Numbered from the stretch's first letter, positions 50,501 to 61,037 are shown. The stretch is DNA of 64,000 nucleotides from Phlebotomus papatasi (GCF_024763615.1 NC_077222.1:44702001-44766000), one strand, 5' to 3'. Notes: generated by a model from the letters alone, not told the origin. Translations and numbers: made by a program.

Positions 50501-53500
50501 ATTAATAGACTATTACTTCTATTTAAAGTTCGATATTCATCAATAAATTGAGCCATATATAATAGAAGCAAAGAAACGGCGTTATTACACTTGCACATTA
50601 AAATTTTAATGTGATTCACATTAATTGTCGCTGTCCAAATATGTTATTTGTGTCTTTGAGTCACTTAATATTTTGGGTTTTTCTAATTATTGATAAAGAA
50701 GTGGACTTGGCCTGCAAAAATAAGTTTAATTTACCTAAAACATAAATATTTTTCATATTAGAAAATTAATTTTTCGCATTAATTTTTCGCATTAATGCTA
50801 TAAATCAATTTATATCAAATTTTGCGGGCCAAGTCTACCTTTTTATCAACAAATAGATCAAATTTTGAATATAAAATGATTCAAACACACAAATTACACA
50901 TTTGGACTCTCACCAGTGACAATTAATGTGAATCATATTAAAATTTTAATGTGCAAGTGTGATAACACAGTTAAGTCAATTTAATTTAAGTATAACTAAT
51001 TAATGAATTGTCTAAAAGAGTTTTTGTGATGATAGATAAGAGCTTAAGATGTTATGAACTTGATCTAGAAATAGAATTTAACGAAAAAATTTCAACTCTA
51101 TCCCTTCTAATTTTCACAATCATCACAATCGACAAGGAATAGTAAGATGGGAAGAAGAAAGAGCCACGAGTGGGATGAAAAGAATGTGATGAATTCAATA
51201 GTTTTTACCCATCGAAATATTCTCTCCCAGTGAGTTTGTTGTGTTTGAGAGAAAGAACTACAGCCATTGGAGACATTTAATGGGCAAAATAAATATTTGT
51301 AAGATATTTCCGTTAATAGCTAGCACCTAACTGTAATTTCTGCGTTTTTTAAATTTCGCTTCTAAGCATACGTTCCGTCTGAAAAACACAAGGCATTACT
51401 CTAAAAATCCAATGATGACAGCGATAATGGGCCTCTTGCATTTCAATCAGCTGGATACCTTTGAGAAATCATCACGACGATGTGGTCCATTGAATCTCAT
51501 AATTTCTGTACATTTTTGTTCACGATCATTTGGAAAGTTTTAATTTCTTTAATGAGAAAGAAAAAACTTAAAAATCATAATTTGAATTGACAAATAAAAG
51601 AGTTTAATAGTTATCATATTATTTGTGTTTGTTGAAGTAATACACTATTGTTATTAAAGAATTGTATTTATCATTTTACATTTTTGTCTCTGAAGACATA
51701 AAAAGCCTGTGTCAGTTCGCATCCATCCCTTTTGAAAACTGCCCATTAATGCTGAGGCACGTCTCAATAGAGTGTTTGTTATTTCTATGCGTACATAATG
51801 AAGATATAACAATTGAACTGTGGAAATAAACATAATTTTTACTCTACGACTTTTACTGCAATTCCTCACTATCTTAATGCAATAACTCGCAAAATTGTAT
51901 GAAGATTCCACAAGAGATGATGAAGCACATCTTCAACTCAAATTTTATCTCTTGAAAACGACATTAGTAAATTGATCTAAAAAGAATCTTGCACATTATA
52001 AAAAATATTATTTTTTTATAGTTAATTAATAATTATACTATAATTTAATTTCATGGATTTTTTTAGAATTTACTCAATTCTCTTACAGCCTTTATTCCTT
52101 TATCTAAATATAATTTACCCTTCAAAATAAACTAGGCTGATATTTTTTATTTGCACAGAGACCAATTATAGTTATACGGGGACAACAAAAGGATAAAATT
52201 TCACTATCCTCACAAATTAGTAAATTTTCTTTATCTTAGTTTTAGCTCAGTTGTACAAAATTATACTGTCCTGCTGAGAAAGTTTGGTCACTCAATCACA
52301 TTATGAATTCTGGGCTGACTCAATTTCTAACAATTTGGGCTAGCTAAGGACATTTCAAGGGAATCAGACAAACCGACTAGACTTTATTGGATCATTATAA
52401 TCTACTGATTAATTAAGATCATAGAAATTGATATAGCAGAAATGATTTCGAGTGGTGCGCATTTACAAGACAACCAAGAAAATATCATGCATTCCATCTT
52501 ATTTAACTGATATTGTTCATCTCGAGAGTGAGGCATTTATGCCATTTTGTTGCTGTTGTCTGAAGAACCATATCATGGGAGATACAGTTCTCGGAAATTG
52601 ACGCAAAAGATAAAAACTTAATTCCATCTTATGTTATTATTCGGAAGAGAATACAAATTTTGTGTTTTTCCCAAGAGAGCGCCTACCTCACCCACAGCCA
52701 TATAGAGCAATGTGTGGACAATTTATTCCTCCACTTACGACATCAATTTAGATAAGGCTTTAACAGAATTTATGTTTACAAGGTTCAGTGTCAGTAATTA
52801 ATTCTTGTAACAATCACATGTTACTCTTGGGGATTATAAAGTTCTTATATTGTGAAAATTAAGGGAGTTCCCCGTTCAGTTTCTTCAATTTTATTTCTGG
52901 AATTTAAGGTAGGTACTCTACTTTTCACATGTCGCTTCTCTTCCAAATAATTGTCTGTTTCTAATATGTATACTACTCACTTCCATCAGAGGTGTTTTGA
53001 AAGCTATCAACGGTGATCCTTCAATTGGACGACCCACGTTAGAATAATTCAACCACCTGAAGAAGAAAGAAAAAAATCAAACTCTATATAACATTTCTTT
53101 TTCATTGCTTTATTTTCTTATGTAAAAGAAGAGTGCGGTTGGTGAACTCTTCACAATATTTTCATTTGAAATGCTTAAAATAAACAATGGATTAAAATAA
53201 ACAGATTTCAATTTCTAAAAAGCATCAACACAAAAGATCAGTACATTTTTCCAATTTGAAATGAATTGGCCGAATTGGCTCAAAGCGCTCATACATAGAG
53301 GATTAAAATATTGTGTAAAATGTACAACTCAAATCCGTTAATTTTAAAATTTGTATATTTATTTTGAGACACGTGAAACCAATGTATTTTTTACGCCAAT
53401 ATGCCGTAATAATTTCTCAATGTATGATACTTTGATTAAATTCCTGTAAGAGGCGCAGCAGGGCATAAATTTAAGCAACCACCACGAGGAATTGAGCATT

Positions 53501-53536
53501 TGTTTACCTGTCTGGTATTGATGTTTTATGAGACAT
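38538..53536 (-). CDS. DUSP11: DUSP11/PIR1-like RNA 5'-triphosphatase, 8 exons
   Basis: Nuclear dual-specificity-type phosphatase; family members remove 5' gamma/beta phosphates from RNA and bind RNPs. Exons, minus strand in order: 53536-53508, 53056-52981, 40220-40189, 40098-40011, 39934-39858, 39795-39749, 39080-38973, 38902-38538. All junctions are GT-AG and in phase, giving 273 residues and a TGA stop. Recognisable blocks: IPDRWLNYSNVGRPIEG (7-23), IAFKTPL (27-33), NIGLIIDLTATNRYYNP (58-74), the catalytic loop HCTHGVNRTGY (123-133; C124 nucleophile, R130), then ARGYDIERHIYINHLR (157-172). The last ~100 residues are rich in Arg, Ser, Tyr and Asn, as in animal DUSP11 tails. The catalytic residues are intact, so it looks functional. 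Intron 2 is 12.76 kb; the others are 62-650 bp, apart from 451 bp for intron 1. I identified the gene from the family's sequence pattern; a related capping-type triphosphatase is less likely because HCTHGxNRTGY plus DIER is typical of DUSP11. Confidence 0.92.
41968..42888. mobile_element. TA|GGGTGGAATAACCGG element with CTTCTCGCCA words
   Basis: The left end TA|GGGTGGAATAACCGGC...TCGCCA and right end TGGCGAGAACTGGTGATTCC...ACCC|TA are inverted. The word CACTTCTCGCCA (or its inverse TGGCGAGAAGTGG) is repeated inside near 42179, 42223, 42495, 42846 and 42865. The 83-codon minus-strand frame at 42271-42020 shows no transposase motif. Non-autonomous. Confidence 0.75.
43706..45173. mobile_element. 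TA|GGGGGAGGCTTTGA element (1.47 kb)
   Basis: TA|GGGGGAGGCTTTGATCGTTC at the left pairs with GCGAAAGTTCAAAGCCTCCCCC|TA at the right (shown here in two parts: GCGAAAGTTC, AAAGCCTCCCCC). It has three minus-strand frames of 60-74 codons (45127-44903, 44543-44361, 44126-43944) separated by stops; one contains CEFCSTHKKC. They might be relics of a protein, but I recognise no family. The segment near 44030 (TTTTTGTGGGTGG) is shared with the element at 16401. Confidence 0.75.
45230..45441 (-). repeat. tRNA-derived SINE
   Basis: Read on the minus strand: an A-box-like TGGTAAGAGCC (45430-45420), then a B box GTTCGAGTCCC (45371-45361) about 48 bases later, followed by CGCCCGGTGCAAATG and an AT-rich body ending in AAATAAATGAAATAAATAAC near 45232. 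This arrangement is that of a pol III tRNA-related SINE. It is not a tRNA gene: the anticodon region is expanded and no acceptor stem closes. It lies directly beside the end of the element at 43706-45173. Confidence 0.7.
45780..46448. mobile_element. Inverted-repeat element, ATATCGTCAGTTAAATCAGC ends
   Basis: ATATCGTCAGTTAAATCAGC at the left is inverted as GCTGATTTAACTGACGATAT at the right, with GTTGTGACTTC/GAAGTTACGA continuing inward. The target duplication is not clear. Two overlapping frames at 46088-46295 include a cysteine- and tryptophan-containing stretch (YVCQYLFDGKGF) that could be a transposase relic, but no family is recognised. Confidence 0.65.
46627..46827. mobile_element. Diverged copy of the GGGTGACGGCATTACTTG MITE
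   Basis: TA|AGGATGGTGGCATTACTTATGG and CACAAGTAATGCTGACACCC|TA (each under 23 bases in two blocks) mirror the element at 3791-4005, including the internal GGTCATAAGTAAAGACAAGC. More diverged, so older. A 67-codon frame overlapping it is noise. Confidence 0.7.
46863..46930 (+). repeat. Truncated GGGGAGACCGGGG-type end
   Basis: TA|GGGGAAATGGGAGAGCCGG followed by ACACTTTTTTATGTTTTGAC resembles the left end of 4482 (CACTTTTTCATGTTTTGAC). No matching right end was found, so it is an isolated end or a badly decayed copy. Confidence 0.5.
47217..47400. repeat. Cluster of TTCTGCAGAA-type palindromes
   Basis: Runs of AATTCTGCAGAATT, CGGCAGAATTTC and AGCAGAATTTCTGCAGAA repeat within about 180 bases. 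Related words (TATCTGCAGATA, CTACAGAATATCTACAGAA) fill the element at 60234-60926, and both loci start near CCCG(G/T)CAAAT. Probably a fragment of the same family. Confidence 0.45.
49200..49699. other. Assembly gap (500 N)
   Basis: A run of 500 undetermined bases, a typical fixed-size scaffold gap; the true length is unknown. It lies inside DUSP11 intron 2. The long open frame across it is an artefact of N translation. Confidence 0.99.
49792..50013. mobile_element. Diverged foldback copy (CGAAAGCCAAAATCC units)
   Basis: It starts GGGTCCCGGCTAAAATCC, has decayed 15-bp units, then the shared middle TCCCACGATTGCACCCGC, and ends CATTCGGGATTTTGGCTGCC. It matches 28089-28417 but with fewer units on both arms. 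The 11-bp direct repeat seen around that copy is not visible here. Confidence 0.7.
50581..50966. mobile_element. Inverted-repeat MITE, GTTATTACACTTGCAC ends (386 bp)
   Basis: GTTATTACACTTGCACATTA and TAATGTGCAAGTGTGATAAC are the ends, and inversion continues through about 50 bases (ATTCACATTAATTGTC opposite GACAATTAATGTGAAT). A second inner inverted pair, GTGGACTTGGCCTGC opposite GCGGGCCAAGTCTACC, lies around the centre. Target duplication unclear. Non-coding. Confidence 0.8.
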
Positions 53537-53769
53537 ATCCTCTATTATAATGTTCAATTCTTTAAATATGCTATTTGTCACTATAACTGTACTCTTTATA
53601 TGCACAAACTTGCAATTTTTTTTTCTCAATAACTAATAAGAAATGTCCTAAAGCTAAAGAATTCGCGTGCACCCGCACTAAAAAATCACAAAATGATCTG
53701 ACAATGATTTGACAGCAAAGTTGCTCAGTTCATGACGTCATAGATCGTGTGTAAAGTTATAGAATTGCG
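53537..53769. promoter_or_regulatory. Shared divergent promoter, DUSP11 / ZAD zinc finger
   Basis: Only 233 bp separate the two start codons, which point away from each other, so both promoters must lie here. A perfect TGACGTCA (CREB/ATF-type site) is at 53733-53740, 30 bp before the zinc-finger ATG. No obvious TATA box at a typical distance for either gene. Regulation is inferred from position only. Confidence 0.65.
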
Positions 53770-56393
53770 ATGGATTTCGTAAACAATTACAACAATTTCA
53801 TTCGTATTGTCCCGAACAGTAGTGGAATTATCTCAAAAAAGGCATCGTTGATTGAAGAAATAGATCAACAATCAGTTCCAATTGAAAGCAATGTGATACA
53901 AAGTGGACAATCTGTTTTAAAAGGAAATGAAGGGGTTGTTGAAATTGATTCACCAAATGTACCAGATTTACAGGATACTGAAGAAATTATATCTAAACTA
54001 CATACAATTTGTCGATGTTGTCTCATAGAAGACGACAAATTGCAAGATATTTTCGTTGTGGAAGAAAACGGAGAAAATTTAGTAGAAATGCTTATGAATT
54101 TCGCAAACATTCATGTAAGATGTTGCCTTTGTTTTCCTTATGCTCAGATTCCCAGTGGACAATGGATGCCTTTCTAAATATATTACACGTATGCATATTG
54201 ATCAATTTTCAGATACGCATTGGAGATATTCTACCGCCACTTATTTGTTTAAATTGTTCAATGCAAATTGGTCGAATATTTGAATTTAAAAATCAAATAG
54301 AAATGGCTGAAGTAACATTGCGTCATTTTGTTAGCATTACTTCTGCTGAAGAATCTGTAAAAATATCATCAATACCCACCGATAAAAGTAATTCAAATAT
54401 GAATTTGTCTGAACAGTCAGAACTGTTTCCAGAGGTGGAATCCCAAATAAGCGAAGAATCAAACTGTAGTGTTGACTGTAAAATTGACCCAGAAAATACC
54501 GTTCTGAGATGTCCTATAGATATGCCAGTCTGTCAGGAAGTGGAAGTTATTCAAATTTCCAGAAAACACCAGAATGAAAAAGATCTGAGTAAGAAAGACG
54601 AAAATTCAGAAAAAGAAGTTACAGTAACGGAAACAGTTTCTAAAACTCAACCTAAATATAAAGAACATTACACAGAAAATAAGGCTGAAGAGATTAGAGT
54701 CGAATCAAAAAAAAGTAAGATACATCATACTTAGTATTTTATTCAAAAAATTACATAACAGCACTTTATCTTTCCAGGTAGTCGACAATGTAAGATAAAG
54801 TTAAAAGATCAGGTAGTCTTATGATGCTTAATATAAAATGCCAAGATATATTTAGCTTTTTTTTTTAATAATATCATTTTAGATTAAAAAAGAAGATGAC
54901 TGTTCTAATGCTAAAAAGGTAGATGAAGATGTAAGTGAAGATTTAGCTTTCAAGTGCCTTGAATGCAAAGAATCATTCCGAGTAGAAAGTGACCTGCAAA
55001 TTCATTATTCCCTCCATGCTAAAAATGGCAAGAAAGAGTGTTCAGCCTGCAAAAAGGAAGTACCCAGTAAGTGAAATCTCTTATTCTATATCCAATAATT
55101 CACTTCAAAATCCTAAAGTCTAATTTTGATAAAGCTCTTGCTCAGCTGAAAAGGCACATAAAAACTCATTTTACGGATAAACCAAACAAATGTAAAATTT
55201 GTAATAAGGGCTTTCCAGAAATGGGAAGCTTAACTCGACATTTTCGGACTCATAGTGGAGAACAACGAGTCAAAAAGCATTTATGCACGGTTTGCGGCAA
55301 AGGGTAAGGGATATTTTAACTTTACTTCAAATTGAAAAAAAAATATAGTCTTATTTTGTAGGTATTACGACGCCCACTCATTGTCTGTTCACATGCGAAA
55401 ACACACCGGAGAACGTCCATGTATTTGCAATACCTGTGGGAAAACCTTTATTGATTCCCGCCTTTTGAATTCCCACATGAAAACGCATAGTAAAGTAAAA
55501 CCGTATAAGTGCGGCGTGTGCCAACGACAATTCACCCACCAAAGCACTTTAACTAGCCACAGAAGGATTCACACGGGTGAGAAGCCCTATGTCTGCCGGA
55601 CGTGTGGAAAATCATTTGTGCAATCTTCCAACTTGTCCCTCCATATGAGGACACACAGTGGTGTAAAACCATATAAATGTGAGACTTGTGGACGAGCTTT
55701 TGCTAGTTCATCCACCCTTATAACGCACAATCGTACACATACGGGTATTAAACCGTATAAATGTGGGATGTGTGGCAAAGCTTTTGCTAGACTTGATCTA
55801 ACAGCGCACATTCGTACGCATACCGGTGAAAAACCATTCCAATGTACTCATGCTAATTGCCAGAAAAGATTCACAACCAAGGGTCAACTAAATCAACATA
55901 TGCGAGTTCACAGAGGTACTCTAGTAGTACAATATTCTTTCTTAACAAAAACGTTGTTAAAAAAAAATCTAATTCACTTTCAGAAGAGAAACCACTGTTT
56001 TGTCCAATTTGCCAAAAGCGCTGCTACTCTTCAGGGAATCTCAAAACACATTTGAAAATACATGAAAATCCCCAAAATTCCAACCAAAACATCCCTGAAA
56101 ATGTTGTTAGACAAACTAAAGAAGAAGCAGTAGTATACACCAAGGCTGAATTAAATCCCCTGGTTGTTCATCAAATTCACATAGACAGGGAAGAAAATTC
56201 AAATAATGTTCAGGAAGTCAGCATTGAAAATTTTAGCATTCAAGATATTGTGGACGAAGAAAATCAGTTGTCTAGTGAAATTGGCGGAGGATCAAACACA
56301 GCAAAATATATTGTCAGCAATGTTATTCAAGTACCAATCTTTATAACTGCAACTGAATGCAGTAGTGTGAAAAATATCAATGGAATTATTTAA
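53770..56393 (+). CDS. ZAD-domain C2H2 zinc-finger protein, 11 fingers
   Basis: Probable nuclear DNA-binding transcription factor or chromatin protein of the insect ZAD family. Exons: 53770-54114, 54213-54714, then 54883-55066, 55135-55303, 55362-55915, 55984-56393, ending in TAA. The ZAD has its two Cys pairs at C81/C84 (CRCCL) and C127/C130 (CLNC), with an acidic, Ser/Glu-rich linker after it. The fingers begin with CLECKESF and run to CPICQKRCYSSGNLKTH; most have TGEKP-like linkers. Finger 9 (CGMCGKAFARLDLTAH) is one residue short and finger 10 (CTHANC) has four residues between its cysteines. The join between exons 2 and 3 is uncertain: exon 2 ends in phase 1, so either an 8-bp microexon (54782-54789) precedes 54883, or exon 3 starts at 54893 or 54896. 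Length is therefore about 716-723 residues. AATAAA is at 56428-56433. The DNA target is unknown. Confidence 0.9.
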
Positions 56394-57257
56394 TTTTTTT
56401 TTGTACTTTGAAAAATTCACCGGAAAAAATAAAATGTCCTAATTCAAAACCATTTTCAGACGCTTTAACTTTGCCACAAGATTCAACACATTAAGTTCAT
56501 AGTTTTTCTGAAGAGAATTACATAAATTTGCTCCTTGACTGTTCTAGAATGTTACTGTTTAGAGAAAATTCCTGAGATATAATTTGAAAGCTTCTGAAAT
56601 ACAAGAAAAATACGTGAGTGAAATACGCTTCTATTGGAAACAAACTTATCCAAATGGAGACAAGGGAAAGTGTTTCCAATTGGAGACAAACAGTGTAAGT
56701 GAAACCGCGACGAAAGGCTTCCAAAACCTTGTTGAGTTGCTCTTGAGTGCAGGATTTATTCTTATTCCTGGTCGTTTCTAATTTCTCGTCTAAAACAAAA
56801 AGAAAATCTCTCTAAAAAAAATCATATTTCCGGGGTTTCCTATTGAAGCATTTGCAGTCATTTCAGGAAAAAACCCATTTTGTTCACAAAATAGATATAC
56901 ATTTAAAAACTTCACGTACCGTTAACAATAAAGATTAGCACTTAATTCACCTAAAAGTAGCCAGAAATATGACATAAATGTTAAACGAAACAAATAAACA
57001 ACAGTCACATTATTGTGATTTTCATTAGAAGTGGTCGATCTATGAAAAATTCAATGGTGAAAAGGTACACATTAAATTTTTCTGAGAAATTAACAAATTA
57101 AAATTTGTGAATATGAATGAATTTTCGCTTTATTTGGAGCAAAATTAATACTACATAATGAAACTGGTATAGAAAATATATAAATATAAGAATTGAGTAC
57201 TGTATTTATCATGAAAACAATGACATTTCCATTTGGAGTAGCAAAAAATTTCAATTT
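56394..57257. other. 3' UTR and gene-free spacer
   Basis: The poly(A) signal AATAAA lies 35 bp after the zinc-finger stop. Beyond it, 56620-56700 holds two similar words (TATTGGAAACAAAC; AATTGGAGACAAAC) of unknown meaning. No further exon seen. Confidence 0.5.
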
Positions 57258-58503
57258 CCGTGTAAACAGACGGAATTTCCACGGGAATTCCCACGAGCAA
57301 ATGGTAAATTTGCTATACAAGCGCCCTCTGCAAAAGTGCACGAAACTGCCCGAATGTCTTGAAATATTTTGAATTTCAAATGAAAATTTTCCGTTGGAGG
57401 GTGAAATATTCAATTTTCTAAAATGGAAAAAAGCTATCTCGCTCGAGATAGCTTTTTGCTTCCGGAGAATTCTGAAAATTTAATTTGGAGTGTTTTTAAG
57501 CAAATAATATATGAAAAAACATGTAAAATCTCCTGTAGTGATCAAAACATTGATTTTAAAAGTAAATTTGAAATCGAATAATAATACTATAATAATTTTG
57601 AAAGGATTAGTGTTTCTGGATTAAATTAAATATTCATCAATAACATTTCAGAAGAGGTTTAAATGATTGGAAAGGCAGATTCAAAATTTATCTTTTTCAA
57701 TAAATCCCATTATTAAAAAATGTAAAGAATATAATAATGTAGATAAGGAAATACAAAGAATAGTAAGAACTATCGAAGTTCACTGATGAAAATTATAGCC
57801 AGAAACCATATAAACTGCCTTTTCGGATATAAAATATTACTTCAATATTTTTTATTGTTTACTTTTTTTTGGAAATAAAATTTTAAAATATTTTACAGTC
57901 TTCTTGTTTTTTAAAACAATTTGTATTCAATTATTATACAATTAACTAATTTTTGTAAACATCTCTGTTCCGAATGAATTGACTGGTTGGTCACCCAGGG
58001 ACACTTTATACATTTTCTTCTAACACTTTATAAAATTTTAAATTATCAGCACTACAATTAAACGAAAATTAATCAATAGGTCCTATCAGCAAAGATATCC
58101 AAAGCCTGTCGTTGATTTATCCACTTTAATTGGGGGTTTTTGACAAGATATTTACGCTATAACAACATTTCTAATCATTTCTCGAGAAATTTTAAAAGAT
58201 TTTCCATGAAATGTATTAATAGATAATATTACTAATATCCTTGTGGTATAATAAAGCCACTTTAATAAAATAAAGTGCGTAAAATATCTTCTAAATACAC
58301 ATTCCGTTATTTATATTCGGAAAAAACAAAATTTGAAATTCAAATCTTCGGAGCATTTTTGTGTTGCGCTTGAAGTCCACCAGAGGCGCATAGAGCAAAT
58401 GGTAAAAATTTGACAGTTCAATATGGGAATTTCCATCCGGAATTCCCATCCGGAATGGAAAATCTCATGGGAATTCCCGTGGGAATTCCGTCTGTTTACA
58501 CGG
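57258..58503 (+). mobile_element. CCGTGTAAACAGACGG element, copy A (1246 bp)
   Basis: CCGTGTAAACAGACGGAATT at the left and AATTCCGTCTGTTTACACGG at the right, with CCACGGGAATTCCCACG opposite CGTGGGAATTCC continuing inward. It is flanked by TTT on both sides (3-bp target duplication). Near the left is a 13-bp-stem hairpin AAAAAGCTATCTC/GAGATAGCTTTTT (57428-57457). A 3-bp duplication would fit a Harbinger-type or other unassigned transposase. Non-coding. Copy B follows 417 bp later in the same orientation. Confidence 0.85.
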
Positions 58504-58920
58504 TTTAAAGCAGATTTTGAATTACCTTAATTTACCCTATTTCAATAAATTATGGAGAAGTTGTTTTTGTTTCAGCTGATTTTGATCATTTTAACGATTA
58601 TGCTGACTTTTTGAAAGAAACTTGAGTTTGATAGATCTTAGAGGAAACTTTTTCTAATTATAAAAATACCGTTTTTGAAAAATCAATTATGCATTATGTA
58701 ATAGGATTATGCGAACATTGTAATGCATTTTTGGCTACTCGGGAGCCTATTTTTCAAATCATTTTTGAAAAGCCGCTAAATGTATAAAATGTTTTTAAAG
58801 CGATAAATTTTAAATGCGCATTTCTTATGAAGAGTTAGCGATGAAAACAGCTGTTAGGATAACAGGATCAGACTTATAAATATTTCAGGGAATATAGAAA
58901 CGTATTCCAACTTTCATTAA

Positions 58921-60166
58921 CCGTGTAAACAGACGGAATTTCCACGGGAATTCCCACGAGCAAATGGTAAATTTGCTATACAAGCGCCCTCTGCAAAAGT
59001 GCACGAAACTGCCCGAATGTCTTGAAATATTTTGAATTTCAAATGGAAATTTTCCGTTGGAGGGTGAAATATTCAATTTTCTAAAATGGAAAAAAGCTAT
59101 CTCGCTCGAGATAGCTTTTTGCTTCCGGAGAATTCCGAAAATTTAATTTGGAGTGTTTTTAAGCAAATAATATATGAAAAAACATGTAAAATCTCCTGTA
59201 GTGATCAAAACATTGATTTTAAAAGCAAATTTGAAATCGAATAATAATACTATAATAATTTTGAAAGGATTAGTATTTCTGGATTAAATTAAATATTCAT
59301 CAATAACATTTCAGAAGAGGTTTAAATGATTGGAAAGGCAGATTCAAAATTTATCTTTTTCAATAAATCCCATTATTAAAAAATGTAAAGAATATAATAA
59401 TGTAGATAAGAAAATACAAAGAATAGTAAGAACTATCGAAGTTCACTGATGAAAATTATAGCCAGAAACCATATAAACTGCCTTTTCGGATATAAAATAT
59501 TACTTCAATATTTTTTATTGTTTACTTTTTTTTGGAAATAAAATTTTAAAATATTTTACAGTCATCTTGTTTTTTAAAACAATTTGTATTCAATTATTAT
59601 ACAATTAACTAATTTTTGTAAACATCTCTGTTCCGAATGAATTGACTGCTTGGTCACCCAGGGATATTTTATACATTTTCTTCCAACACTTTATAAAAAT
59701 TTTAAATTATCAGCACTACAATTAAACGAAAATTAATCAATAGGTCCTATCAGCAAAGATATCCAAAGCCTGTCGTTGATTTATCCACTTTAATTGGGGG
59801 TTTTTGACAAGATATTTACGCTATAACAACGTTTCTAATCATTTCTCGAGAAATTTTAAAAGATTTTCCATGAAATGTATTAATAGATAATATTACTAAT
59901 ATCATTGTGGTATAATAAAGCCACTTTAATAAAATAAAGTACTTAAAATATCTTCTAAATACACATTCCGTTATTTATATTCGGAAAAACACAATTTGAA
60001 ATTCAAATCTTCGGAGCATTTTTGTGTTGCGCTTGAAGTCCACCAGAGGCGCATAGAGCAGATGGTAAAAATTTGACAGTTCAATATGGGAATTTCCATC
60101 CGGAATTCCCATCCGGAATGGAAAATCTCATGGGAATTCCCGTGGGAATTCCGTCTGTTTACACGG
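58921..60166 (+). mobile_element. CCGTGTAAACAGACGG element, copy B (1246 bp)
   Basis: Same ends and same length as copy A, with only scattered base differences over the whole unit (for example TGACTGGTTGG in A, TGACTGCTTGG in B). It is flanked by TAA on both sides. The different 3-bp flanks show independent insertion, not tandem duplication. The hairpin AAAGCTATCTC/GAGATAGCTTT is kept at about 59090. Non-coding. Confidence 0.87.
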
Positions 60167-60233
60167 TAAAAAATACTTTGCTGAATGTACATTTGAAGGG
60201 GGTACTAGAAAAATCCACTGAAGTTTTCTGCAC

Positions 60234-60926
60234 CGCCCGTCAAATCATTGCTCTACCTGCCGATTTTACTCGGAGGTTTTTTTGAATTTTAACGGTATAT
60301 TCTAGTACATTCAGAGAAAATCTGCAGATTCTCGGCAGAATTTCTCCCTAGAAAATCTGCATAACCTCCATTACTTCACAAAAATATTGTTGATTTATGA
60401 AGAAACTGTAGAAGTTATAAAGAAAATTGTATGCTCTGCTTAACAAGCATTACCGAGTACACATTTTAGATAAGTAAAAAAACTGCGAGCAAAAACTAAT
60501 TTCTTAAAAATCGCCAATCGAATGATACAAAAACACGACATTTTGGTCGACACTGTGTTTAAAGTTTTCACTTCACTTTTCTCTACTTGTAACACGGCGT
60601 CGCAGAATTCTTTATTTTATATAAACACCGTGATATCACTAAGAATAACTCTATAGAATTTTGCAAACTTCAGTGAAAAATTTTTCCATCTCTTCTGACA
60701 CATCTTGTCTGGAAAGTCTGGAATGTAGAAAAAATCTACAGAATATCTACAGAAATTCGTTTAGAGATTCGTCAGAAAATCTGCCGAAATATTCTGACGA
60801 ATTTTGTCCCAAGCCCAAATAAAATTCGTAAGAATATCTACAGAATTTATCTGCAGATATTCTGTAGAGGTGTAGATTTTCTCTACAGAAATCTTAAAGA
60901 TATCTGCAGATATTATTTGACGGGCG
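60234..60926. mobile_element. CGCCCGTCAAAT inverted-repeat element with CTGCAGA words
   Basis: CGCCCGTCAAATCATT at the left and AATATTATTTGACGGGCG (inverse) at the right. The interior is rich in ATCTGCAGAT and CTACAGAATATC words, similar to 47217-47400. The target duplication was not resolved. It ends about 110 bp beyond the NDUFS8 stop, on its 3' side. Non-coding. Confidence 0.65.
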
Positions 60927-61037
60927 TTTAATTTTTTTTTGCCCACAAAATCCTCCCCAGAAAAAACTTTAAAAAGGATTCCCTTATTTATTTAAATAAC
61001 ATTCCAAACTACATACCACAAAACATTTGAGTCGGAC

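Larger units (their letters stand above)
40221..52980 (-). other. DUSP11 intron 2 (12.76 kb, repeat-filled)
   Basis: The intron separates the exon ending FKTPLME from the short exon beginning KYNKKLHESE. It contains at least eight mobile or repeat elements (41968, 43706, 45230, 45780, 46627, 46863, 49792, 50581) and the assembly gap. I found no convincing nested gene on either strand; frames of 60-90 codons inside are repeat-derived or featureless. A GTTCGAGCAG-type motif lies at 41290-41312. The stretches 40221-41967, 42889-43705, 46931-49199 and 50967-52980 otherwise show nothing. Confidence 0.8.

Noticed and set aside
57090..57413. 107-codon minus-strand frame, repeated at 58885-59076
   Set aside because: Part of the non-coding 1246-bp element ends; the similarity reflects element copies, not a gene family.
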